This document shows, piece after piece, positions 22,801 through 30,376 of a stretch of DNA of 64,000 bases. The notes under the pieces are model-generated. The model had not been told where the DNA came from and did no database searches. It saw only the letters and a program-made list of their open reading frames with translations. The stretch lies in NCBI GenBank assembly GCA_019638385.1, contig JAHBTW010000001.1, positions 62,001 through 126,000 on the forward strand, written 5' to 3'. Source of the stretch: Saprospiraceae bacterium. Its GTDB lineage: Bacteria > Bacteroidota > Bacteroidia > Chitinophagales > Saprospiraceae. Numbering within the stretch: the first letter of the stretch is position 1; each line of letters begins with the position of its first letter. Made by a program: the position numbers and the translations under genes.

Positions 22801-25800
22801 TCCAACCCGACGGGCACAGAAACACTCACTGCCGCGAACGGCTGTGACTCGGTTGTCACCATCACTTTGGTATTCCTGCCGAACCTGACCGGCACAGTGG
22901 ATTACACGGGCTGCTTCGGAGATGGATATGAGATCACTGTGGGCGGCACTTTGTACAATGAGGCCAATCCCACCGGCACGGAAACGCTGATCGCTGCAAA
23001 CGGCTGCGATTCTATCGTGACGATCACTTTGGTATTCCTTCCCAACACGAGCGGCACGGTGACTTATACCGGCTGCGAGGGCGACGGATACAGCGTAACG
23101 GTGGGCAGTACAGTTTACAACCAATCCAACCCGACGGGCATGGAGACTTTGGTGGCCGCGAATGGCTGCGACAGCATCGTAACAATTGTATTGACCTTCC
23201 TGCCAAACGCAAGCAGTACTTATAGCTACCAGGGTCAGGAGGGTGACGGCTATTCGGTGGTGATAAACGGCACGACTTACGATGAAACCAACCCAACGGG
23301 CACAGAAATACTAACGGCCGTTAACGGTTGCGATTCCGTAGTAACCATTCAGTTGACCTTCGTCCCGCTTTACAACTACAACCTCGATGACCCGTGCCAA
23401 TGTTCGGCCATGCTTTCGCCTGACGGTCGGAGGCTATTTACGGAAACAATTAGTATTGGAGGAGGCGCCGATGGCATGACGCCTCTACCGCCTGGAATGC
23501 TATGGACGGTATCCAACCTGACGCCTGTAGGAGCAGATGCGCCCATCGGCATCAATATTGGCGATGTGTTTACTTATGATCCGGTAACCGGATTTTACAC
23601 AGCCGATTTTGAACACATTGACGGCATCGGATTCACGCTCACGGTTGAAACCACCGTAATTGTTGCAGGAGTGCCGGTGGTGGTGCAATTTACCGGATCC
23701 AACCTGTGCTCTTATGCCGGCATTCCGGTCACGCCGATACTGACGATAAGGGACGTTCTCGGCAACATATTGGCAGACAGCGACCCGACAACACCGACGC
23801 CGGCTATGTACGATTTAGGTACCGTTACCCTTCCTGAAGGTGTTTGCGGGCTTCAGGAAACCTATTACCTGAATGCTTTCGACATCTGCGGCGGCACGTT
23901 GACAAACGTCACGGCAACGGCCACCACGTTACCGGCTACCATTAACCCCGGTACGCAGGTATCGGTTACCGGCGACGGCGCGGGCGGCTGGATAGTGGAG
24001 GTACATTGGAGCGTGGGACAAAGCACCGTAACCATCACGGGCACGGATGATCAGGGCAACATGGCTGTATTGGTATTGAATGCCGAGGTTCTGGACAACA
24101 CCGACCCGGTCGTAGAACTGTTGGGCAACAGCCAGTTTACGATCCCCGCTTGCGCGGATGAGACCACGGGTACCTTAACGGTACTGATAGACGACTTGTG
24201 CGATGAGTTCATCAACTGGAACAACTTAGTGTTGACGATCTCGAACGGCGCCACGTTTGTGGTAACGTCCACGGGCAGCAACCACCGGGACTATCTGGTG
24301 ACGTTCCCCGGCCCGGGCACTTATGTGGCCACGGCGACTTATACGGATGCATCAGGCAACACAGGCACGGTGAGCAGGACGCTGACAGTGGAGAGCGTAT
24401 CGGCGAACAACGCACCGGTGATTTACGCCAATGCCGAGACGGTGACGCTGACGGCCTGTGCGCCGGAAGCCTGCTTTGTATATAGCTTTTTGATAGAAGA
24501 CGACTGCGAGCCGGTGAACCCTGCGAACATTGTGTTCAGCGGCGTGGCGGGTTTTGTGCAGACCTATTTTGAGATGGTTGGCCCGAACACCTTGTATGTG
24601 GAGTACAGCGGCTGTTTGCCGGAAGGCGTTTATTTCCCGCTGATCAGCTACGGGGGCGTGACGGCCAACCCGACGATCACGGTACTTCCGTCAGCGACGG
24701 GGAACCAACCGGCGAACATCGTACTGCCGGCGATCAACGTAACGATTCCGCAATGCGACCACATAGACGTGATCATACCGATCACGATTACCGACGATTG
24801 CGACGACCCGATAGACCCGTCGCGGTCCGTGTTTACGCTGTGCGGAGTGGTGATAACGCCGAGTTTTGTAAATGCAGCGTCGGGCTACTTCGAGTTTGCG
24901 GAAACGCTGACGGCGGCCCAAAACGGTTGTCTGCTGGTGGCGAGCTACACCGACGGCGGCGGCCTGACGAGCGTGAGTTCGACGCTGATCACGGTGAGCG
25001 CGCAGCCCGACACCTGGGCGCCGGTGATCGTGTATCCTTCCCAAACGATCCCGGTTGTGCTCAACGAGTGCAACAACGGACAGCAGGAAGTCTGCTTTTA
25101 TGTAACGGCGACGGACAACTGCGACGGCGACCTGATCCCGACGGTGACGGTGAACGGAGCGGTCCTGACGCCTCAACCCGGCACGAACACCTACTGCTAC
25201 ACGGTAACGGCAGCAGGCACCTACACCGTACTCATCACGGCCACCGACGCAGCGGGCAACATCCGCACGGAAGACTTTTTGATCGAGGCCGTAGAAACGC
25301 CGGTAGAGCCGGTGAACCTGGCCTGCGTGGCGGTGCTCAACACGACACTCAACGACGGCTGCGAAGTGACGCTCACGGCACAAATGCTGCTCAGCGGGAG
25401 CTTCGGTTGTTTGACCGATGCCGATTTTGACATCGTGGTGTTCGACGGCAACCCGGGGAACGGCCCAATCGTGGACGGCTGCGGGGAGTTTATGTATGAA
25501 ATTCGCTTGCGCCCCGGCGTGAACGGCGGCGACTTCACGGTGTGCTGGGGCACAGTGCGCTCGGAAGACAAAACCAAACCGGAACTTGTCTGCCCGGCGG
25601 ACACGCGGACCGCGACGGTTAATCGGGAGGTACAGGTACTGAGCGGCGAGCTGACGACGAGCGATGCGAACATGGACTACACGCTGTGGCCCTGCTTTTT
25701 GGAATTCTCCTCGCAGGCAGTGAATCCGGGTCTTCGGTACTACGACCTGTTCACGTTCACAGTGTCGCAAACCGACATTTACACCTTCGAGTTTGAATCG

Positions 25801-28800
25801 AACCTTCCTGGCGGGATAGCGCCGACCGGCAACGGGATGGCAGCGCTGTTTGCGAGTGCGACGTTCAATCCGCTCCAACCCTGCCAGAACATCATCTATC
25901 AAAGCGATCAGGTGCTGGGCGCGGGCGGGGGCATTTTCTTCCCCAACCTGTTTGGCTTTGCGAACGTGAACTTCAGTCCGACGCTTCGCCTGGCGCTTCC
26001 GCTGCAAGCGGGCCAGACGTACACCTTATATACTACCTCAACGCTTGCGAATGCGACGGGCGCCTACACCTGGGCATTCTACAGCGACAACGGCGGTCGG
26101 ATCAACGGCCTTCCGCTGACGGCAGCGGTGCAAACGAGGGACCTGATCTGTAACGACGGACTGGAAGTGCTGCTGAGCGAACCGGCGACGTACTACACGG
26201 ACCGGGACGGCAACATCACCAACATCAGCCCGGAACTGAGCCGGATACTGGGCTACACGGGCTTCCCGACGGTGTCGGACAACTGCGGGAACCTGAAAAT
26301 CACGGTGACAGACGCCATCCAGTTCAGCGGAACCTGCACGGATGTGATCATTCGCCGCACCTTCCGGGTGGAAGACAAACAAAACTCCGCCTGCGGGGGC
26401 CAGCCCAACGTGACGGAATGCGTGCAGGAAATCCGGCTTCGCCCGGCGACAATCACCGATGTGCTGATGCCTCCGTTCACGGCGTATCTGGAGTGCGACG
26501 AATCGTATCCGACGCTGGCCAACGGCAATCCCTCACCGGCGGTGACGGGCTATCCGTTCATCGAAACAGCGTTCGGATATGAAGACCTGAACCAGAGCTA
26601 CTGCAACCTGTCGGCCTCGTTTTTCGACTACCCGCGGGTAGAGAACTGCGCGGACGGCTTCCAGTTCCGGCGGGAATGGACGATCATAGACTGGTGCAAC
26701 CCGGCCTCCAGCCGGATTTATACCCAAATCATCAAAGTGGCCGACTACACCGCGCCGGAAGTGAGCTGCCCGATCGTGCTTGACCCCTGGGGCGTAGCAC
26801 AGGACACGATCACCTACTCCACCACGCCGTTCAATTGCACGGCCTCGTTTGAAGCGCCGCTGCCGGTGGTGACGGATGCCTGCTCGGATACCTGGACAAT
26901 TTTGACAGAAATCGTGACGGAGATACAAGTGCCGGTACTGAACCAGTGGGGTCAGCAAATCGGCACGACACCGCAAACGGTGACGGTGGCGGCGATCCAG
27001 CCGGGTGCAGCGCGTTTCGTGACGGGCATCCCGGTGGGCAACCACCGCCTGCGGTACACAGTCACAGACGAGTGCGGCAATACGAGAGTAATAGAATGTC
27101 CCTTCCGGGTAATTGATCTAATAGAACCCACGGCGATCTGCAACGACCAGTTGAACGTATCGCTCAACGGAGGCGGCGTAGCGCGGGTGTATGCACTGGA
27201 CATGGACGAGGGCAGCAACGACAATTGCGGCATTGCGAGCATCGAAGTTCGGCGGCAGTTGACGCGCGACGAATCGTGCCAGGAAATTGCACCGACGTTC
27301 AGCGCCTGGGGCGACTATGTTGACTTCAGTTGCTGCGACGCCGGAGAATTGATCCGGGTAGAATTGCGGGTAACCGACGTCAACGGCAATGAAAACATCT
27401 GCTGGCAGTACATATTGGTGGAAGACAAAATCCGCCCGTTCTGCGCTGCGCCGCACGCGATGAGCGTGGACTGCGATGCGCTGCCGTACGATTTTGAACC
27501 GACGAACATCAACCAGTTGCAAACGCTGTTCGGCACAGCCACGGCACAGGACAACTGCACGGCCATAGCAGAGGAACTGCCGCCGATAGTGAACCTGCAC
27601 GACTGCGGCTGGGGCACGATCATCCGGCGGTTCCGGGCAGTGGACGGCTTCGGCAACGTGAGCACCAACCAGTGTACCCAAACGATCACGATCAACCGGA
27701 TACACAACTACGAGATCCGCTTCCCGCGGGATGCACAGGCCAATTGCGGCCAACCCAACCCGGACACGATCCTGACCACAGAGATCGGCTGCGACCTGCT
27801 GGCGGTGAGCGTACAGGATGAGCGATTTGTGGCATCGGGTGATGAGTGTTACAAAATCTTCCGGACGTACCGGGTCATCAACTGGTGCGAATACGACGGC
27901 CAGTCTCCACCCATCATTGTGAGCCGCGATGAAGACTGCGACGGCAATCCGGGCGACGAGGATGTATGGGTACTGGTGCGCCGCAACGGAGTGGCGTACT
28001 ATGACCGCGACAACAACGAGACGAACACCGTCCCGGCGGCCTTCACCAAAGGCACGCAGTGCGACGGGCTGACCAACCCGACGGGCCACTGGGTGAACTC
28101 GACGCTCAAACCGGCGATTGCATCGCGGGGCTACTGGGAATACACGCAGCACATCAAGGTGTATGACGATGTGAGACCGGAGATCACAGTGGGCACATTC
28201 GACGAGTTCTGTAGCTACGACAGTCCGACGGCTAATGATCCGATCTGCGAAGGTCCGATCGAGATACCGTTCTCTGTAAGCGAGGTATGCACGCCGGACG
28301 ACGTGACGATCAAAGCCTTCCTGTACGCCTTCAACGGCAGCACGGTGACGACAGCGACCCGTCTGAACCCGGACGGCACGCGTCCGACGACGGGCGGCTT
28401 CAGCAACAGCACGATTCAAATCAACGGCAGCTATCCGAACTACATATTGATCAGCACCACGGCGCAGGGCTTGCCGATCGGCAATCACCGGGTGGAAGTA
28501 CACGCCGAAGACGGTTGCGGTAATGTACGCAGTGTGGACATTCTGTTCAGCGTGGTGGACTGCAAAGCGCCGACGCCGATCTGTATCAACGGCCTGACGA
28601 TTACCCTGATGCCGGTGGACACAAACAACGACGGGATCATAGACGGCGGCATGATGGCCGTATGGGCCACGGACTACATCGCAAGCCCGATTGTTGACTG
28701 CACGCCACCGATCACCTACTCGATCCGTCGGGTGGGGCAGGCGCCGGACATCAACCGCACGGGTGTTGAGTTCACCTGTGCAGACTACGATCCGGCAGAC

Positions 28801-30144
28801 GGCACAACCGGCACGAGCCATGTAGTTTACATAGACGCCTGGGACGGCGCGGGCAACCGAGACTTCTGCGAGACGTATGTACTGGTACAAGACCAGTCGG
28901 GCGTATGCGCCGGGCCGCTGACGGCTTCGATAGCGGGCACGCTGCGCACCGAGCAATCGGAGCCGATAGAAGGCGCAGAAGTAGCGCTGAGCGGTCCGCT
29001 GAGCATGGCGATTCCGAGCAGTGCAGCGGGCGCGTATGGATTTACAAACTTGGACGAAGGCTACGACTACACGATCACGCCGCTGCTGGATGTGAACTAT
29101 CTCAACGGGGTATCCACGTTTGACCTGGTGTTGATACAGCGCCACATCCTGGGCATAGCGCCGCTGAACAGTCCGTACAAGATCATTGCGGCGGATGCGA
29201 ACAACTCGCAGACGGTGACCACGGCAGACATCATCCTGCTGCGCCGCCTGATCCTGGGCATCATAGAAGACTTGCCGACCAATACGAGCTGGCGCTTTGT
29301 GGATGCGGCGTATGTGTTCCCGGTACCGGGCAACCCGTGGTTTGAGCCGTTCCCGGAAGTCATCAACGTGAACGACCTGTACGGCAACCTGACGGGTCAG
29401 GATTTTGTGGGTGTGAAGATCGGTGATGTGAACGGCAGCGCCGTGCCGAACCTGTCATGGATAGAAGATCGCAACACAGCGGGCTTGTTTGCCTTCAACG
29501 TGGAAGATCAGATGTTCAAAGCAGGTGATCGGATAGTGGCGCCGTTCCGGGGCAAAGACATGGAACGGATCGCGGGTTACCAGTTGACGCTGGGCTTTGA
29601 CCAAAATGCTTTGACGCTGGAAGAGATCGAATACGGCAGGGCAGGGGAGGGCAACTTCGGCCTGCGCCATGCGGAGGAAGGACTGCTCACGATGAGCTGG
29701 CACGAGACCGCGGGCAGCGTAACATCCGAAGAAGTGCTGTTCAGCTTGGTGTTCCGGGCTGCGAAGCCGGGTCTGCTGAGCGACCTGTTGCGGGTGAGCA
29801 GCGAAGTGACGCGGGCCGAGGCTTACAACCGCAATCACAAGTTGTTGGAAGTGGCCTTGAACTTCGGCAGCCGGGAGTTGAAAGAAGGCTATGCGCTGTA
29901 TCAAAACCAACCCAACCCGTTTGAGGACGCCACGGTGATCGGCTTCTACCTGCCGCAGGCGGGCGAAGCAACGCTGACGGTGACCGATGTGCGGGGCCGG
30001 GTACTGAAAGTGCTTAAAGGCGACTACGGCCGCGGTTACCAGCAACTGACCTTAGCCGGCGAGGAACTGCCCGCAGGCGTACTGCAGTACACCCTGACGA
30101 GCGGGGAGTGGACGCAGACGCGGAAGATGGTGCGGGTGCGGTAA
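10846..30144 (+). CDS. 6432-residue T9SS exoprotein with about 67 two-cysteine repeats
   Basis: A signal peptide (FALPIFFCLLF) follows a run of three ATGs at 10846-10854; any of them could start. Residues about 85-4140 hold about 67 copies of a 54-residue repeat (TGCEGDGYEITVGG, LYNE, NPTGTE, NGCDS, LVFLP). They are interrupted five times by an 85-residue domain marked by SGNN, TQSYALT and DISGPLVF. From about residue 4170 come a 200-residue region, then HYR/Ig-like domains. A carboxypeptidase-regulatory-like fold and dockerin pair follow near 6028-6150 (two FDLVLIQRHILG/ADIILLRRLILG helices with D-x-N loops). A cohesin-like domain lies near 6211-6340 and a T9SS sorting domain at about 6348-6432 (YQNQPNPF, ending KMVRVR). 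Two cysteines per repeat suggest a disulfide-stapled rod outside the cell. The role is probably surface structure or adhesion, inferred. Confidence 0.93.
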   Translation: MMMNFYTPLRLFALPIFFCLLFTNSGWSTVCRSNTGDYMSPFLASNSDHTAVLLRTTAISEGVLEIYNWEFILSDTCNSTGNLSFNISGNNTDNQHTQSYALTDEAGEILAISATPSFMGLSNGTYHVYSINYETAGGINGYMVGQNISGVTGACLDISGPLVFVVQIPTTQTIEHTGCEGDGYEITVGNTVYNESNPAGTETLLDQNGCDSVIVTINLTFLPPSTGTVTYTGCEGDGYEITVGSTVYNEANPTGMETLTDQNGCDSVVTVTLSFLEQLAGTADYTGCEGDGYEITVGSTVYNESNPTGTETLMAANGCDSIVTITLTFLPPTTSTVDYTGCVGDGYEITVGSTVYNESNPTGTEILTDQNGCDSTVTITLVFLPNTTGTVSYTGCEGDGYSVTVGSTVYNEANASGMETLMAANGCDSIVTITLTFLPPTTGTLNYTGCEGDGYEIMVGSTIYNESNATGTEILTAANGCDSVVTINLVFLPCLCNNNTGDLAFNLSGNNTGNDYTQSYALTAPDGTILAISSTPEFNGLSNGTYFVYSINYETAGGISGYTVGQNISGVTGACLDISGPLVFVVQIPTTQTIEHTGCEGDGYEITVGNTVYNESNPAGTETLLDQNGCDSVIVTINLTFLPPSTGTVTYTGCEGDGYEITVGSTVYNEANPTGTETLTAENGCDSVVTITLSFLEQLASSEDYTGCEGDGYEITVGSTVYNESNPTGTETLMAANGCDSIVTITLTFLPPTTSTVDYTGCVGDGYEITVGSTVYNEANPTGTEILTDQNGCDSTVTITLVFLPNTTGTVSYTGCEGDGYSVTVGSTVYNEANASGTETLTAANGCDSVVTISLTFLPPTTGTLNYTGCEGDGYEIMVGSTIYNESNATGTETLTAVNGCDSIVTINLVFLPCLCNNNTGDLAFSLSGNNTGNDYTQSYALTAPDGTILAISSTPEFNGLSNGTYFVYSINYETAGGISGYTVGQNISGVTGACLDISGPLVFVVQIPTTQTIEHTGCEGDGYEITVGNTVYNESNPAGTETLLDQNGCDSVIVTINLTFLPPSTGTVTYTGCEGDGYEITVGSTVYNEANPTGTETLTAENGCDSVVTITLSFLEQLASSEDYTGCEGDGYEITVGSTVYNESNPTGTETLMAANGCDSIVTITLTFLPPTTSTVDYTGCVGDGYEITVGSTVYNEANPTGTEILTDQNGCDSTVTITLVFLPNTTGTVSYTGCEGDGYSVTVGSTVYNEANASGTETLTAANGCDSVVTISLTFLPPTTGTLNYTGCEGDGYEIMVGSTIYNESNATGTETLTAVNGCDSIVTINLVFLPCLCNNNTGDLAFSLSGNNTGNDYTQSYALTAPDGTILAISSTPEFNGLSNGTYFVYSINYETAGGINGYTVGQNISGVTGACLDVSGPLVFVVQIPTTQTIEHTGCEGDGYSVTVGNTVYNESNPDGTETLLDQNGCDSVIVTVILTFLPPTTGTVTYTGCEGDGYEITVGSTVYNEANPTGTEMLTAENGCDSIVTITLVFLPNLTGAADYTGCEGDGYEITVGSTVYNESNPTGTETLMAANGCDSIVTVNLIFLPPTTGTANYTGCVGDGFSVTVGSTVYNESNPTGTEILTDQNGCDSTVTVTLVFLPNTTGTVSYTGCEGDGYSVTVGSTVYNEANASGTETLTAANGCDSIVTITLTFLPPTTGTLNYTGCEGDGYEIMVGSTTYNESNATGTETLTAANGCDSIVTINLVFLAPTTGTVDYTGCFGDGYEITVGSTVYNESNPTGTETLTAENGCDSIVTITLVFLPNLTGAADYTGCEGDGYEITVGSTVYNESNPTGTETLMAANGCDSIVTINLVFLPPTTGTADYTGCEGDGYEITVGGTVYNEANPTGTEILTDQNGCDSTVTITLVFLPNTTGTVSYTGCEGDGYSVTVGSTVYNESNPTGMEMLMAENGCDSIVTITLTFLPPTTGTVTYTGCEGDGYSVTVGSTLYNESNPTGTEIFTASNGCDSVVTITLVFLPPATGAVNYTGCTDDGYSIVVNGTLYDENNPTGTEILTAANGCDSVITVNLVFQPYEVCNCNNSTGDLSFSVSGNNMGGDYTQSYALTDPSGTILAISSTPSFTGLSSGTYFVYSVNYETASGLNGYTVGNPVSGITGLCHDISGPLVFGVQIPIHDTLSYTGCEGDGYSVEINGNVYDESNPTGMETLVADTGCDSVFLTINLIFLPNTTGTVTHTGCEGDGYEIIVGGTLYNESNPTGTEILTAANGCDSIVTISLTFLPNTTGTVTYTGCEGDGYEITVGSTVYNESNPTGIEMLTAANGCDSIVTIALTFLPPTTGTVDYTGCEGDGYEITVGGTLYNESNPTGTEMLIAANGCDSMVTINLVFFPPTTGTASHLGCRGDGYSITLNGTVYDENNPTGTEILTAANGCDSVVTIDLVFLSPSTGLVDHLGCEGDGYEITVGGTLYNESNPTGTETLIDSNGCDSIVIINLVYLPNATGTVDYTGCIGDGYEITVGGTLYNESNPTGTETLIAANGCDSIVTITLVFLPNLTGTVDYTGCEGDGYEITVGGTLYNEANPTGTETLTAANGCDSIVTITLVFLPNLTGTVDYTGCEGDGYEITVGGTLYNEANPTGMETLIAANGCDSIVTITLVFLPNLTGTVDYTGCIGDGYEITVGGTLYNEANPTGTETLIAANGCDSIVTITLVFLPNLTGTVDYTGCEGDGYEITVGGTLYNEANPTGTETLTAANGCDSVVTINLVFLPNLTGTVDYTGCEGDGYEITVGGTLYNEANPTGTETLTAANGCDSIVTITLVFLPNLTGTVDYTGCEGDGYEITVGGTLYNEANPTGTETLIAANGCDSIVTITLVFLPNLTGTVDYTGCEGDGYEITVGGTLYNESNPTGTETLIAANGCDSIVTINLVFLPNLTGTVDYTGCIGDGYEITVGGTLYNESNPTGTETLIAANGCDSVVTITLVFLPNLTGTVDYTGCEGDGYEITVGGTLYNESNPTGTETLIAANGCDSIVTITLVFLPNLTGTVDYTGCEGDGYEITVGGTLYNEANPAGTETLTAANGCDSVVTINLVFLPNLTGTVDYTGCEGDGYEITVGGTLYNEANPTGTETLIAANGCDSIVTITLVFLPNLTGTVDYTGCEGDGYEITVGGTLYNESNPTGTETLTAANGCDSIVTITLVFLPNLTGTVDYTGCEGDGYEITVGGTLYNEANPTGTETLIAANGCDSIVTINLVFLPNLTGTVDYTGCIGDGYEITVGGTLYNEANPTGTETLTATNGCDSIVTITLVFLPNLTGTVDYTGCEGDGYEITVGGTLYNESNPTGTETLIAANGCDSVVTITLVFLPNLTGTVDYTGCVGDGYEITVGGTLYNEANPTGTETLTATNGCDSIVTITLVFLPNLTGTVDYTGCEGDGYEITVGGTLYNEANPTGTETLIAANGCDSIVTINLVFLPNLTGTVDYTGCIGDGYEITVGGTLYNEANPTGTETLTAANGCDSIVTINLVFLPNLTGTVDYTGCIGDGYEITVGGTLYNESNPTGTETLIAANGCDSIVTITLVFLPNLTGTVDYTGCEGDGYEITVGGTLYNESNPTGTETLIAANGCDSIVTITLVFLPNLTGTVDYTGCEGDGYEITVGGTLYNESNPTGTETLTAANGCDSIVTITLVFLPNLTGTVDYTGCEGDGYEITVGGTLYNESNPTGTETLIAANGCDSVVTITLVFLPNLTGTVDYTGCVGDGYEITVGGTLYNEANPTGTETLTAANGCDSIVTITLVFLPNLTGAVDYTGCEGDGYEITVGGTLYNESNPTGTETLIAANGCDSIVTINLVFLPNLTGTVDYTGCFGDGYEITVGGTLYNESNPTGTETLIAANGCDSIVTITLVFLPNLTGTVDYTGCEGDGYEITVGGTLYNEANPTGTETLIAANGCDSIVTITLVFLPNLTGTVDYTGCIGDGYEITVGGTLYNESNPTGTETLTAANGCDSVVTITLVFLPNLTGTVDYTGCFGDGYEITVGGTLYNEANPTGTETLIAANGCDSIVTITLVFLPNTSGTVTYTGCEGDGYSVTVGSTVYNQSNPTGMETLVAANGCDSIVTIVLTFLPNASSTYSYQGQEGDGYSVVINGTTYDETNPTGTEILTAVNGCDSVVTIQLTFVPLYNYNLDDPCQCSAMLSPDGRRLFTETISIGGGADGMTPLPPGMLWTVSNLTPVGADAPIGINIGDVFTYDPVTGFYTADFEHIDGIGFTLTVETTVIVAGVPVVVQFTGSNLCSYAGIPVTPILTIRDVLGNILADSDPTTPTPAMYDLGTVTLPEGVCGLQETYYLNAFDICGGTLTNVTATATTLPATINPGTQVSVTGDGAGGWIVEVHWSVGQSTVTITGTDDQGNMAVLVLNAEVLDNTDPVVELLGNSQFTIPACADETTGTLTVLIDDLCDEFINWNNLVLTISNGATFVVTSTGSNHRDYLVTFPGPGTYVATATYTDASGNTGTVSRTLTVESVSANNAPVIYANAETVTLTACAPEACFVYSFLIEDDCEPVNPANIVFSGVAGFVQTYFEMVGPNTLYVEYSGCLPEGVYFPLISYGGVTANPTITVLPSATGNQPANIVLPAINVTIPQCDHIDVIIPITITDDCDDPIDPSRSVFTLCGVVITPSFVNAASGYFEFAETLTAAQNGCLLVASYTDGGGLTSVSSTLITVSAQPDTWAPVIVYPSQTIPVVLNECNNGQQEVCFYVTATDNCDGDLIPTVTVNGAVLTPQPGTNTYCYTVTAAGTYTVLITATDAAGNIRTEDFLIEAVETPVEPVNLACVAVLNTTLNDGCEVTLTAQMLLSGSFGCLTDADFDIVVFDGNPGNGPIVDGCGEFMYEIRLRPGVNGGDFTVCWGTVRSEDKTKPELVCPADTRTATVNREVQVLSGELTTSDANMDYTLWPCFLEFSSQAVNPGLRYYDLFTFTVSQTDIYTFEFESNLPGGIAPTGNGMAALFASATFNPLQPCQNIIYQSDQVLGAGGGIFFPNLFGFANVNFSPTLRLALPLQAGQTYTLYTTSTLANATGAYTWAFYSDNGGRINGLPLTAAVQTRDLICNDGLEVLLSEPATYYTDRDGNITNISPELSRILGYTGFPTVSDNCGNLKITVTDAIQFSGTCTDVIIRRTFRVEDKQNSACGGQPNVTECVQEIRLRPATITDVLMPPFTAYLECDESYPTLANGNPSPAVTGYPFIETAFGYEDLNQSYCNLSASFFDYPRVENCADGFQFRREWTIIDWCNPASSRIYTQIIKVADYTAPEVSCPIVLDPWGVAQDTITYSTTPFNCTASFEAPLPVVTDACSDTWTILTEIVTEIQVPVLNQWGQQIGTTPQTVTVAAIQPGAARFVTGIPVGNHRLRYTVTDECGNTRVIECPFRVIDLIEPTAICNDQLNVSLNGGGVARVYALDMDEGSNDNCGIASIEVRRQLTRDESCQEIAPTFSAWGDYVDFSCCDAGELIRVELRVTDVNGNENICWQYILVEDKIRPFCAAPHAMSVDCDALPYDFEPTNINQLQTLFGTATAQDNCTAIAEELPPIVNLHDCGWGTIIRRFRAVDGFGNVSTNQCTQTITINRIHNYEIRFPRDAQANCGQPNPDTILTTEIGCDLLAVSVQDERFVASGDECYKIFRTYRVINWCEYDGQSPPIIVSRDEDCDGNPGDEDVWVLVRRNGVAYYDRDNNETNTVPAAFTKGTQCDGLTNPTGHWVNSTLKPAIASRGYWEYTQHIKVYDDVRPEITVGTFDEFCSYDSPTANDPICEGPIEIPFSVSEVCTPDDVTIKAFLYAFNGSTVTTATRLNPDGTRPTTGGFSNSTIQINGSYPNYILISTTAQGLPIGNHRVEVHAEDGCGNVRSVDILFSVVDCKAPTPICINGLTITLMPVDTNNDGIIDGGMMAVWATDYIASPIVDCTPPITYSIRRVGQAPDINRTGVEFTCADYDPADGTTGTSHVVYIDAWDGAGNRDFCETYVLVQDQSGVCAGPLTASIAGTLRTEQSEPIEGAEVALSGPLSMAIPSSAAGAYGFTNLDEGYDYTITPLLDVNYLNGVSTFDLVLIQRHILGIAPLNSPYKIIAADANNSQTVTTADIILLRRLILGIIEDLPTNTSWRFVDAAYVFPVPGNPWFEPFPEVINVNDLYGNLTGQDFVGVKIGDVNGSAVPNLSWIEDRNTAGLFAFNVEDQMFKAGDRIVAPFRGKDMERIAGYQLTLGFDQNALTLEEIEYGRAGEGNFGLRHAEEGLLTMSWHETAGSVTSEEVLFSLVFRAAKPGLLSDLLRVSSEVTRAEAYNRNHKLLEVALNFGSRELKEGYALYQNQPNPFEDATVIGFYLPQAGEATLTVTDVRGRVLKVLKGDYGRGYQQLTLAGEELPAGVLQYTLTSGEWTQTRKMVRVR
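12367..15043 (+). repeat. Exact 1260-bp tandem duplication
   Basis: Bases 12367-13783 match 13627-15043 without a difference (1417 bp at an offset of 1260). The unit is 420 codons: one 85-residue SGNN/DISGPLVF domain plus six 54-residue repeats. The flanking blocks at 11107-12366 and after 15044 are the same design but diverged, so one block was copied very recently or converted. Confidence 0.95.
18352..23049 (+). repeat. 29-copy homogeneous array of a 162-bp coding unit
   Basis: Twenty-nine head-to-tail 54-codon units with no spacer and no frame change. Units differ at a few fixed places: E, I, V or F after TGC; S or A in NE(S/A)NPTG; LTA or LIA; DSI or DSV; ITL or INL. The variants are shuffled between units in a mosaic way. 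More diverged relatives lie on both sides (11380-18350 and 23050-23370). Confidence 0.93.
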
Positions 30145-30154
30145 GAGTGGTTTA

Positions 30155-30191
30155 GCGGTAGGCGGTACCGCAACTGCATACCGCCTACCGC
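30155..30191. repeat. Perfect 13-bp inverted repeat
   Basis: GCGGTAGGCGGTA (30155-30167) and its exact reverse complement (30179-30191) enclose an 11-base loop, 10 bases after the stop of the giant gene. No T tract follows, so it may protect the mRNA 3' end or be a dispersed palindromic element rather than a terminator. Confidence 0.7.
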
Positions 30192-30219
30192 ATACTGATA
30201 TAACAAACAAGACGCTAAA

Positions 30220-30278
30220 ACAGCAGCCGGAGCAATGCCCCGGCTGCTGTCGTTTGTAGGAGGCTGATTTTTTTTTTT
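30220..30278 (+). terminator. Intrinsic terminator after the 6432-residue gene
   Basis: A perfect 11-bp stem (ACAGCAGCCGG 30220-30230 with CCGGCTGCTGT 30240-30250) has a 9-base loop. A run of about 12 T residues begins near 30267. The T run is offset from the stem by about 16 bases. Confidence 0.65.
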
Positions 30279-30376
30279 CGGTATGGGGTAACGATTGTTC
30301 CGGGAGGACGATAAAGGAACAAATGTGTCGCACGATGCGGCCCATATTTTTGATAACCGCTTAAAAACCACAACCA

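Noticed and set aside
18352..23049. Regular array that could be mistaken for CRISPR
   Set aside because: The 162-bp units are contiguous, without spacers, and fully in frame within one protein.
27118..29145. 675-residue open frame on the minus strand opposite the giant gene, and similar long ones at 3208-4539, 6610-7740 and 24691-26007
   Set aside because: They are opposite clear coding sequence with strong repeats and domains, have Arg/His/Val-rich low-similarity translations, and arise from GC-rich codon use on the real strand.
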